This document shows, in pieces, positions 1-5,664 of a DNA stretch of 5,664 nt (positions are counted from its first letter, which is position 1; the number at the start of each line of letters is the position of its first letter). The notes beneath the pieces were generated by a model. The model searched no databases and was not told the DNA's origin. It saw nothing but the letters and a program-made list of their open reading frames with translations. This stretch comes from an uncultured Pseudomonadota bacterium (GTDB lineage: Bacteria > Bdellovibrionota_B > Oligoflexia > Oligoflexales > Bog-1112): the NCBI GenBank assembly GCA_937896265.1, contig CALBMD010000369.1, positions 1 to 5,664 on the forward strand, given 5' to 3'. The position numbers and the translations under genes were made by a program.

Positions 1-460
1 CATCAACTCTGTTTGCAATCTTGACCTGATCAGCCTCTGTTTTATTAACGAGAACATTTTCCAATCGCAAACTCTGCTTGCACGTCTTATTCTTAAAACA
101 TGCCCTCACAGTAACGTTGTAGCTGCCTTTTTTTGGCAGCAACAACGTCGTTTGATCAGCAGCTTCTTCTCTGCGAAAACAAGGGGCTGAGTCCTGGGTA
201 TTACAGACTTCTATTGTAAAAAGATCGAGCAAGTCTCCCATTCCTAGCTGCAAGTCTACCCAATCACTACCAGGAATATAGTTCGTCTTAATATCTATCT
301 CATTCTTTGGATCATCAGGCCAATCAAAGGCATCTTTAGTGTCAGGAGTTAAAGGTGCCTCGGGAGCTGCAGAGGGCAAAGGCGTTCTTTTCATTTGCGC
401 TGCACGAAATAAACAAGAACCAAGCAAAAAGACAAATAGCAACGGGATTAAACGTATCAT
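1..460 (-). CDS. Putative lipoprotein, 3' end cut by window edge
   Basis: An open minus-strand frame starts at ATG 460-458 and runs 153 codons to the left edge without a stop, so the C-terminus is missing. The first residues read MIRLIPLLFVFLLGSC. This is a short signal peptide with Arg3, a hydrophobic core at about residues 4-13, and a lipobox-like LGSC that puts the lipidated cysteine at residue 16. A Pro/Ala-rich linker follows (about residues 26-40), then an acidic stretch (about 44-55) and a region with alternating hydrophobic residues and four cysteines (86, 94, 121 and 127) that could form disulfides in the periplasm. This is compatible with a beta-sandwich fold, but I do not recognise the family. 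The start is supported by a strong Shine-Dalgarno 6 nt upstream. The gene is divergent from pyc. Membrane anchoring is inferred from the lipobox; function is unknown. Confidence 0.82.
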   Translation of the reverse strand, partial: MIRLIPLLFVFLLGSCLFRAAQMKRTPLPSAAPEAPLTPDTKDAFDWPDDPKNEIDIKTNYIPGSDWVDLQLGMGDLLDLFTIEVCNTQDSAPCFRREEAADQTTLLLPKKGSYNVTVRACFKNKTCKQSLRLENVLVNKTEADQVKIANRVD

Positions 461-466
461 AGCCCC

Positions 467-472
467 CCTCCT
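467..472 (-). promoter_or_regulatory. Shine-Dalgarno site of the lipoprotein gene
   Basis: Read on the minus strand, this is a perfect AGGAGG with 6 nt (a G-rich GGGGCT-type spacer) before ATG 460. It sits in a purine-rich run at 463-475. It fixes the start of the lipoprotein and argues that the frame is truly coding. Confidence 0.8.
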
Positions 473-497
473 CCCTGATTATTTTGATAGGAGTTTC

Positions 498-508
498 ATT
501 ATATTGTA
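498..508 (-). promoter_or_regulatory. Candidate -10 elements for the lipoprotein gene
   Basis: On the minus strand, TACAAT (508-503) and TATAAT (503-498) overlap end to end, about 38-48 nt upstream of the ATG at 460. Either could serve as a sigma70-type -10 box. I see no good TTGACA-like hexamer at 16-18 bp upstream of either, so this rests on the -10 match and position alone. Confidence 0.35.
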
Positions 509-569
509 CCCAATTAAGCGACTATCTTCTTTATATTTTGATAAGGTATCTATCTTGACTCAAATAACC

Positions 570-575
570 TATAAT
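570..575 (+). promoter_or_regulatory. Candidate -10 box for pyc
   Basis: A perfect TATAAT lies 61 nt upstream of the GTG start of pyc, which would give a 5' leader of roughly 55 nt. A good-looking TTGACT sits at 555-560, but it is only 9 bp upstream and cannot be the partner -35 element. The hexamers at the normal 16-18 bp distance match poorly. The promoter, if real, therefore depends on a strong -10 or on an activator. Confidence 0.45.
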
Positions 576-622
576 CATCGCAACCTGACACAGATCCTCT
601 GCCGGGGTAATGAGTTTTTTGC

Positions 623-627
623 AGGAG
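623..627 (+). promoter_or_regulatory. Shine-Dalgarno site of pyc (decides GTG start)
   Basis: AGGAG lies 9 nt before GTG 637. An in-frame TAA at 631-633 lies two codons before the GTG, so no start further upstream is possible in this frame. The site also falls inside a short possible hairpin (597-602 with 621-627). Confidence 0.75.
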
Positions 628-636
628 AAATAAAAC

Positions 637-3600
637 GTGAACAAGCCCCCTTTTAAAAAAATTCTTATCGCCAATCGCGGCGAAATAGCTATCCGTATTG
701 CTCGAGCTGCCACTGAGCTTGCTATCCCAACCGTGGGGATTTTTTCTTTTGAAGATCGGTTTTCACTCCATCGTTATAAAACTGATGAATCCTATAGAAT
801 TGGGGTTAAAGGCAAGCCCATTGAAGCTTATCTCAATTTCGAAGAGATTATTCATTTAGCTAAAAACTGTGGGGCTGATGCTATTCACCCTGGCTATGGG
901 TTTCTTTCAGAAAATGCCCAATTTGCCAAACGCTGCCATGAAGAAAACATTCGCTTTATTGGGCCGAGCCCTGAAGTTTTATCGCATTTTGGTGATAAAG
1001 TGGAAGCAAAACGCATTGCCAAAGAGGCAGGGCTTACCCTTATTCCAGGCACTGAGCAGCCTGTCGAAAATCTCGAAGAAGCCAAAGCTATAGCGAAAAA
1101 TCTCGGCTATCCTGTTACATTAAAAGCTGTTGCCGGGGGCGGCGGCCGTGGCATTCGAATGGTCGACAAAGCAGAAGACTTAGAAGAAGCTTTACGTGTC
1201 ACACGTGCTGAAGCAGCTCTTAACTTTGGACTAAGCGATGTCTATTTAGAAAAGCGTATTGTCGACCCTAAACATATCGAAGTGCAAATCCTAGCTGACC
1301 ACCAAGGAAACACCGTTCACCTCTTTGAGAGAGATTGCTCTATCCAACGCCGCAACCAAAAAGTTGTCGAGCTTGCACCTGCAGAAGGTATCTCGCAAAA
1401 GACTCGTGATGATGTGTTTAGACAAGCGATAACAGTAGCCAAATATGTTAACTATGAAGGCTTAGGGACTGTCGAATTTTTAGTGGATCGCGAGGGCAAT
1501 GCCTATTTCCTTGAAGTTAACCCCCGTATTCAAGTCGAACACACAGTAACCGAGATGATTACCGGTGTTGATCTTATGCAAGCTTCTATTCTAGTGGCTT
1601 CTGGCTCTCTTCTGTCAGACCCGCGCATTGGCATTCTTTCGCAAGCTTCTATCGTTGCAACTGGTAGCGCTATCCAATGCCGCATTACAACCGAAGACCC
1701 ACAAAAAAACTTTGCTCCTGACACCGGCACTCTTATCGCTTATCGGCCTGCTGCTGGGTTTGGTATTCGCCTAGATGAAGGGCACGCAACTACCGGCGCC
1801 GAGATTACTCCTTACTTTGATTCTCTACTAGTAAAGGTCACTGCTTGGGGTAAAACAAAAGAACTTGCCACTGCCAAGATGCGACGTAGCTTAACTGAGT
1901 TTCGTATTCGAGGAGTAAAGCACAACATTGGACTTTTGCGCAATATCCTCAATCACCAAGAATTCACAGAAAGCTCCTTTCGCACCTCTTTCTTGGAAAA
2001 CAATCAAGAGCTGTTTACTTACAAAAAGCCAAAAGATCGGGCGACGAAATTACTTCGCTATATCGCTGAAGTGACAGTCAATAATCCTCATAAACTCGAA
2101 AAGAAAAAACCAGTCATCACTGGCTCTGCTGAAAAGCTTCTTCGCAATCCAAGCCAACCCCAAGCAGCTGATACAGCTAATGCCAAATCAGTTTTCGACA
2201 AAGAGGGTCCTGATGGTTTAAAAAAATGGATTAAGCAGCAAAAATCCTTGCTACTTACTGACACAACAATGCGAGATGCTCAGCAATCCCTTTTTGCAAC
2301 AAGGCTTAGAACCAAGGATATTATCGCAGGCTGTCCCTTTTATCGCGAGCATGCAAGCCAGTTCTTTTCTTTGGAAGTCTGGGGTGGCGCAACATTTGAT
2401 ACAACTCTGCGTTTTCTCAAAGAAGACCCTTGGGAGCGCCTTGCTAGAATTCGTGAGAAGGTGCCTAATATTCTCTTACAGATGCTTTACCGCGGTGACA
2501 ACGCTGTCGGTTATACAAGCTATCCAGATTGGGTTATCAAAGACTTTATCAAAGAAGCTCGCCGCGTTGGCCTGGATATCTTTCGTATCTTTGATTGCTT
2601 AAATCAACCTAAGAAAATGCAAAAAGCCTTAGAAGAGGTAAAAAAACAAGGTGGAGTTGCTGAGTTAGCTATCTGCTATACAGGTGATATTTCGCGCGCT
2701 AACCCAGGTAAGTTTGACCTTAACTATTATAAAAATTTAGCAAAAAAGCTTGACAACATGGGCGCTGATATTCTTTGCATCAAAGATATGGCCGGCCTGC
2801 TTAAGCCTCATGCTGCAACCATGCTCATTCAAGGGTTAAAGGAAGTCACAGAGCTACCTATTCATCTTCACACGCATGACACTGCTGGTGTTGGGGTAGC
2901 TATGCTCCATGCAGCAGCCCTTGCTGGCTGTGAAATTGTTGATGGTGCTATCAGCTCAATGAGTGGGCTAACCTCCCAACCAAGCCTAAATGCTTTGATT
3001 GCTATTTTAGAAGCTGATCCTCAACATAGATCAGCAGTTAACTTAGCAGCGGCAGAGACACTTGCTCGCTACTGGCAAGAAGTACGCAGCCTCTATACTG
3101 AATTTGATCCAGGTATTAACTCGACATCCACTGATGTTTACCGGCATGAAATACCAGGGGGGCAGTACTCTAATCTCGTGCAGCAAGCAAAACAAGTTGG
3201 TCTTGGCGCCGATGAATTCCACGAGCTTACTATCCGGTATGAAGAAGTGAATGATCTTTTAGGCGATATTATCAAAGTAACACCTTCATCGAAGGCTGTC
3301 GGTGATTTGGCTCTTCTGTTACACAAACAAAAATTAACAGGCCCGGGCCTTTTAGCAAGCGAAACAAGCTTGGACTACCCTGATTCTATTGTTGCTCTTT
3401 TGCGCGGTGAGCTTGGCGAACCTGAAGGCGGTTTTCCTGATAAATTTAAAAATCTAGTGCTTGCCAGCGCCAAGAACGCTCCTGAGAACAAACAGTCGCA
3501 TCTAGTGAAAGCCAAACTTAAACAAGACGTAGAGCAAATTCTTGGTAGACAGCCGAGTGAGCAAGATATTCTTTCCTACGCTCTCTACCCAAAAGTATTC

Positions 3601-4089
3601 GAAGAATTCCAGGCTCATTGCCAGCAGTTCGGTCGCGAAACAACAGCTTTACCAACACTACCTTTCTTTTATGGGCTAGGCGAAGGCCAGGAGGTAGAGA
3701 TTGATTTAGAGCCAGGTAAAACTCTCTTTATCACACTAAAAGGGATTTCTAACAGCCATACGAAAGGCAAGCGTAAGGTCTTCTTCAAGCTCAACGGCTT
3801 TGACCGAGATGTCGAAATATTTGATCAAGCTGAGATGAAAGAAAATCAGCAGCAAACCAAAGCGGACCCGCGTAATGAAAAGCATTTAGCGGCACCCATG
3901 CCTGGTAAAGTGATTCATATCAAGGTAAAAGAAGGGCAAAAAGTAGAGCGCGGTGAAGTATTGATCTTAACAGAGTCCATGAAAATGGAGTACGCTGTTA
4001 CTTCGAAGATCGATGCGACAATTGATAAAATTTGTGTCAAAGTCGGAGATGTTATTGAAAGCGGCGATCTTCTTATTGCTATGACTTAA
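637..4089 (+). CDS. pyc: Pyruvate carboxylase, single-chain, biotin-dependent
   Basis: This enzyme makes oxaloacetate from pyruvate, bicarbonate and ATP, a cytosolic anaplerotic step. Its 1150 residues are the usual length for the single-chain form. Biotin carboxylase occupies about 1-455, with FKKILIANRGEIAIR at the N-terminus, the glycine-rich ATP loop GGGGRG at 167-172, and EVNPRIQVEH at 293-302. The carboxyltransferase domain begins at about 538 and has metal ligands Asp547, His745 and His747, the probable carbamylated Lys716 (IKDMAGLLKP) and Arg619. All are offset by -2 from the Rhizobium etli enzyme (Asp549, Lys718, His747, His749, Arg621). The carrier domain, about 1080-1150, has the biotinyl lysine Lys1116 in ESMKM, 35 residues from the end. 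GTG 637 is the only upstream start allowed by the in-frame TAA at 631, and AGGAG precedes it. Unusual residues: the RDAHQS motif reads RDAQQS (Gln549), and the usual LLRGAN reads LYRGDN. The two-subunit and oxaloacetate decarboxylase forms are excluded because all three domains lie in one chain. Confidence 0.97.
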   Translation: MNKPPFKKILIANRGEIAIRIARAATELAIPTVGIFSFEDRFSLHRYKTDESYRIGVKGKPIEAYLNFEEIIHLAKNCGADAIHPGYGFLSENAQFAKRCHEENIRFIGPSPEVLSHFGDKVEAKRIAKEAGLTLIPGTEQPVENLEEAKAIAKNLGYPVTLKAVAGGGGRGIRMVDKAEDLEEALRVTRAEAALNFGLSDVYLEKRIVDPKHIEVQILADHQGNTVHLFERDCSIQRRNQKVVELAPAEGISQKTRDDVFRQAITVAKYVNYEGLGTVEFLVDREGNAYFLEVNPRIQVEHTVTEMITGVDLMQASILVASGSLLSDPRIGILSQASIVATGSAIQCRITTEDPQKNFAPDTGTLIAYRPAAGFGIRLDEGHATTGAEITPYFDSLLVKVTAWGKTKELATAKMRRSLTEFRIRGVKHNIGLLRNILNHQEFTESSFRTSFLENNQELFTYKKPKDRATKLLRYIAEVTVNNPHKLEKKKPVITGSAEKLLRNPSQPQAADTANAKSVFDKEGPDGLKKWIKQQKSLLLTDTTMRDAQQSLFATRLRTKDIIAGCPFYREHASQFFSLEVWGGATFDTTLRFLKEDPWERLARIREKVPNILLQMLYRGDNAVGYTSYPDWVIKDFIKEARRVGLDIFRIFDCLNQPKKMQKALEEVKKQGGVAELAICYTGDISRANPGKFDLNYYKNLAKKLDNMGADILCIKDMAGLLKPHAATMLIQGLKEVTELPIHLHTHDTAGVGVAMLHAAALAGCEIVDGAISSMSGLTSQPSLNALIAILEADPQHRSAVNLAAAETLARYWQEVRSLYTEFDPGINSTSTDVYRHEIPGGQYSNLVQQAKQVGLGADEFHELTIRYEEVNDLLGDIIKVTPSSKAVGDLALLLHKQKLTGPGLLASETSLDYPDSIVALLRGELGEPEGGFPDKFKNLVLASAKNAPENKQSHLVKAKLKQDVEQILGRQPSEQDILSYALYPKVFEEFQAHCQQFGRETTALPTLPFFYGLGEGQEVEIDLEPGKTLFITLKGISNSHTKGKRKVFFKLNGFDRDVEIFDQAEMKENQQQTKADPRNEKHLAAPMPGKVIHIKVKEGQKVERGEVLILTESMKMEYAVTSKIDATIDKICVKVGDVIESGDLLIAMT

Positions 4090-4098
4090 CATTAGAAT

Positions 4099-4104
4099 GG
4101 AGGA
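4099..4104 (+). promoter_or_regulatory. Shine-Dalgarno site of the histidine phosphatase gene
   Basis: GGAGGA lies 4-5 nt upstream of GTG 4109 and overlaps the ATG at 4097-4099. Its spacing suits the GTG. The ATG itself has no comparable purine-rich site before it. This decides for the shorter protein with an intact signal peptide. Confidence 0.7.
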
Positions 4105-4108
4105 ATCT

Positions 4109-4891
4109 GTGATTCGGATTTGGCTATTTGTTTGTTTCACACTGGGGACAACACTGACTATGAGAGCTGAAGAAGAAAAAGAGATCCTGTTTGTTCGGCA
4201 TGCAGAGTCAGAATTCAATACATTCCGTTTCAAGAAAATTCTCTACGGCCTAGACTCTATCTTTGGTCTTAATGTCATGAAAAAAGATGTCGATCTCACC
4301 GAAAAGGGTGTTATCGACTCTTTATTGCTAAAAAATAACCAAATATTACAAGAAGCTGTGTTAGATGCTGACACAGTCGTCATGGCTTCCACTCTAGTGC
4401 GCTCTATTCACACTGCTATCTTTGCTCTAGCTAATAGCGAGGGGCATCTTCCCAAAAAACTTCATGTCCATCAAAGCCTCCAAGAAGTGGGCGTCTTATG
4501 GGGGGAAACCGAGTATGTTGTTCCTGACTCTATTCCAGAAACACCTGCAAACGCCTTCCCTAGCCTCAGAGCTGGAGTTCCTGGCTACAGTTTTTTGACC
4601 AAAACATATGCCAATATCCAAGATCACCTGCAGATCTATCCGTATGACGCAGGAGACTTTTTCGATCAAAAACTAAGCTCTTTTTCCAGATTTATTTTTG
4701 ATTCTCAAGTAGCAAATAAGCGTGTAATTGTTTTTGGCCACTCCAATTGGCTGAGAGAATTTTTCCGTTTCCTAGATCCATCGTCTCCATATGCGCAACA
4801 AAAGATTCCTAATTGCGCTCTCTTGCGATTTAAATTGCATCGTAGTGATGACGGCATTTTACAATTAAAAGATGCGCAAGACCCTATCTGA
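4109..4891 (+). CDS. Exported histidine phosphatase superfamily protein
   Basis: This 260-residue protein belongs to the phosphoglycerate-mutase-like (branch 1) histidine phosphatases. The motifs appear in the expected order: ILFVRHAESE with Arg30 and the phosphate-accepting His31, DVDLTEKG at about 60-67, ASTLVRS with Arg98, the acidic LQEVGVLWGE with Glu126 as the likely proton donor, and FGHSNWLREF with the second catalytic His211. With GTG 4109 as start, the N-terminus reads MIRIWLFVCFTLGTTLTMRA. This is a short Sec-type signal peptide probably cleaved near residue 20, which points to periplasmic or secreted action. Starting at ATG 4097 would add four polar residues and lacks a ribosome site. 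The gap after pyc is 19 bp with no terminator seen, so cotranscription is likely. The substrate cannot be read from sequence. Family membership is strong; calling it a glycolytic mutase would be wrong given the export signal. Confidence 0.88.
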   Translation: MIRIWLFVCFTLGTTLTMRAEEEKEILFVRHAESEFNTFRFKKILYGLDSIFGLNVMKKDVDLTEKGVIDSLLLKNNQILQEAVLDADTVVMASTLVRSIHTAIFALANSEGHLPKKLHVHQSLQEVGVLWGETEYVVPDSIPETPANAFPSLRAGVPGYSFLTKTYANIQDHLQIYPYDAGDFFDQKLSSFSRFIFDSQVANKRVIVFGHSNWLREFFRFLDPSSPYAQQKIPNCALLRFKLHRSDDGILQLKDAQDPI

Positions 4892-5129
4892 GTAAATCGT
4901 CGGCCCTAAAAAACCAAAAGCGTTGCGTTAACTTCGTCGTCAGTTCCTTACCGTACCCTATAATGTACTGTCTCGTCGATGACTCCTCGTTTGCCATTAG
5001 TAATCGTTGTGGTGATTGGCACGAAGCTGCAAAAAAATGTGAGTTAAGTCGCTGGAGAAAGAACGATCAAAAGAGGAATAAAGGGGCAGAATATCTGAGC
5101 AGTTGACCCTCAATCATGTTTCTCGGCAT
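4892..5129. other. Intergenic region with no convincing gene; imperfect dyad
   Basis: This 238-bp stretch lies between the convergent phosphatase and beta-repeat genes. It is noticeably rich in CpG steps (for example 4897-4903, 4921-4940 and 4971-4988) compared with the flanking genes. It holds an imperfect dyad at about 4927-4994: GTTAAC with GTTTGC (4 of 6 bases pairing), GTCA 4939-4942 with TGAC 4980-4983, and GTAC 4953-4956 with GTAC 4965-4968, all centred near 4960-4961 on a TATAAT. Short open frames exist on both strands (47 codons plus, 37 codons minus) but lack ribosome sites. I found no classic hairpin plus U-run terminator for either convergent gene. A decayed repeat or a small RNA are both possible; neither is shown. 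Confidence 0.4.
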
Positions 5130-5664
5130 CTATTCAAACTTTGCGCTCACAAGGTTTCCTTCGACGATAACCTTAAATGCGTCAGAGACACCGCTCCTAG
5201 GAAAACTCGATTTAATATTAGAGAGCGAACAATTACTATCAATATTCAATCGAGAGCCTCGAGGAAATATGCCTTTAATTTTAGAGGAATTGGCTTTGAT
5301 TTGAAGGAGCCCATTTGGAGCCAAACTCTCGTATACTAACTTCATTTTTCCTGCACTCATGTTAATCTTCTGTATAGGCGTACTTCCGCTAAAAATGTAG
5401 CTTCCTGCGCCAATATTTACATCGATCGACTTGTATATACCATCGACTGTTAACTTTCCTGCGGCCATATTAACAAAAACTGGAGCGTCTGGAGATGCGC
5501 TTGATAGAACTATATCATAGTGACAATCCAACAGTTTCGGCAGGACCTTCTTAATAGAAATTTGCAAATCACCGTTTACTTTTTCGACTTTCGCTTCACA
5601 GTTATCTCCGCCTTCTCTATTAATTAATCCGACCTTAGTCATTGCGTCATTGCTTCGATCTTTC
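5130..5664 (-). CDS. Beta-strand-repeat protein (DUF4097/DUF2807-like), 5' end cut
   Basis: The minus-strand frame ends at TAG 5132-5130 and stays open to the right edge. The ATG at 5642 is therefore not necessarily the start: seven in-frame sense codons precede it and no Shine-Dalgarno is visible before it. A signal peptide, if present, would lie beyond the window. Numbered from that ATG, the 170 residues contain repeated strand-turn units of roughly 18-20 residues: VNMAAGKLTVDG at 57-68, VNIGAGSYIFSG at 75-86, INMSAGKMKL at 93-102, LQIKANSSKIKG at 113-124 and LNIDSNCSLSNIK at 132-144. The recurrent (V/I)N(M/I)xAG pattern resembles the right-handed beta-helix-like repeats of DUF4097 and DUF2807 proteins, which are often envelope-associated. 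The function of such proteins is largely unknown. The gene is convergent with the phosphatase gene. Confidence 0.72.
   Translation of the reverse strand, partial: KDRSNDAMTKVGLINREGGDNCEAKVEKVNGDLQISIKKVLPKLLDCHYDIVLSSASPDAPVFVNMAAGKLTVDGIYKSIDVNIGAGSYIFSGSTPIQKINMSAGKMKLVYESLAPNGLLQIKANSSKIKGIFPRGSRLNIDSNCSLSNIKSSFPRSGVSDAFKVIVEGNLVSAKFE

Noticed and set aside
555..575. TTGACT and TATAAT as a complete sigma70 promoter
   Set aside because: The spacer is only 9 bp, far below the usual 16-18 bp. Only the -10 box is kept as a candidate.
339..656. Plus-strand open frame of 105 codons ahead of pyc
   Set aside because: It lies antisense to the lipoprotein N-terminus, crosses the divergent promoter region and runs over the pyc start. 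It has no Shine-Dalgarno and no recognisable motif.
2276..2602. Second plus-strand frame of 108 codons inside pyc
   Set aside because: It is an out-of-frame shadow of the highly conserved carboxyltransferase domain.
4897..4932. Terminator for the phosphatase gene (or the convergent gene) near the A6 run at 4908-4913
   Set aside because: No stable GC-rich stem adjoins the A/T run on either strand.
4884..4997. Minus-strand 37-codon frame beginning MANEESSTRQ
   Set aside because: It has no Shine-Dalgarno, overlaps the 3' end of the phosphatase gene and its sequence coincides with the dyad. It is more likely a by-product of that element than a gene.
4963..5106. Plus-strand 47-codon frame in the intergenic region, open without a start codon back to 4852
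   Set aside because: Its ATG is part of the TATAAT-centred dyad, no ribosome site precedes it, and the translation is basic and Cys/Ser-rich without a recognisable motif.
5086..5114. Inverted repeats CAGA-ATA-TCTG and TTGA-CCC-TCAA
   Set aside because: The arms are only four bases long and no U-run follows, so they are not reportable as a terminator or operator.
5103..5339. Two overlapping plus-strand frames (5103-5339 and 5116-5304)
   Set aside because: Both are antisense to the beta-repeat gene, which has clear protein repeats; these have none and no ribosome sites.

Overview
The window is bacterial chromosome with about 43-44% G+C by eye. It has good Shine-Dalgarno sites, two GTG starts, a lipoprotein signal peptide and a Sec-type signal peptide, which together suggest a Gram-negative (diderm) bacterium. 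The taxon cannot be read from the sequence with confidence. A member of an intracellular lineage such as Legionellales or environmental Chlamydiae is possible, but this is only an impression. No mobile element, CRISPR array, tRNA or rRNA was recognised.

Layout: (1) 1-460, minus strand: the N-terminal 153 codons of an unrecognised lipoprotein that runs off the left edge. (2) 461-636: a 176-bp divergent intergenic region with AT-rich promoter-like sequences for both flanking genes and the ribosome site for the next gene. (3) 637-4089, plus strand: a complete single-chain pyruvate carboxylase of 1150 residues, with biotin carboxylase, carboxyltransferase and biotin carrier domains and the visible catalytic residues intact. 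(4) 4109-4891, plus strand: a histidine-phosphatase-superfamily protein with an N-terminal signal peptide, 19 bp after pyc and probably cotranscribed with it. Its start is best placed at GTG 4109, not at the upstream ATG 4097. (5) 4892-5129: a 238-bp intergenic stretch without a convincing gene. It is rich in CpG steps and holds an imperfect 68-bp dyad centred on a TATAAT. (6) 5130-5664, minus strand: the C-terminal part of a beta-strand-repeat protein (DUF4097/DUF2807-like in appearance) that is cut by the right edge.

Pyruvate carboxylase converts pyruvate to oxaloacetate in the cytosol and refills the TCA cycle. The phosphatase is predicted to be exported, so sharing a transcript does not imply a shared pathway. 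The lipoprotein and the beta-repeat protein are probably envelope-associated. Nothing here clearly amounts to a new biological system. The most useful second looks are the dyad in 4892-5129, the His-to-Gln change in the pyc active-site motif, the restarted phosphatase N-terminus, and the lipoprotein, which has no stop codon in the window and is easily missed by ORF callers.
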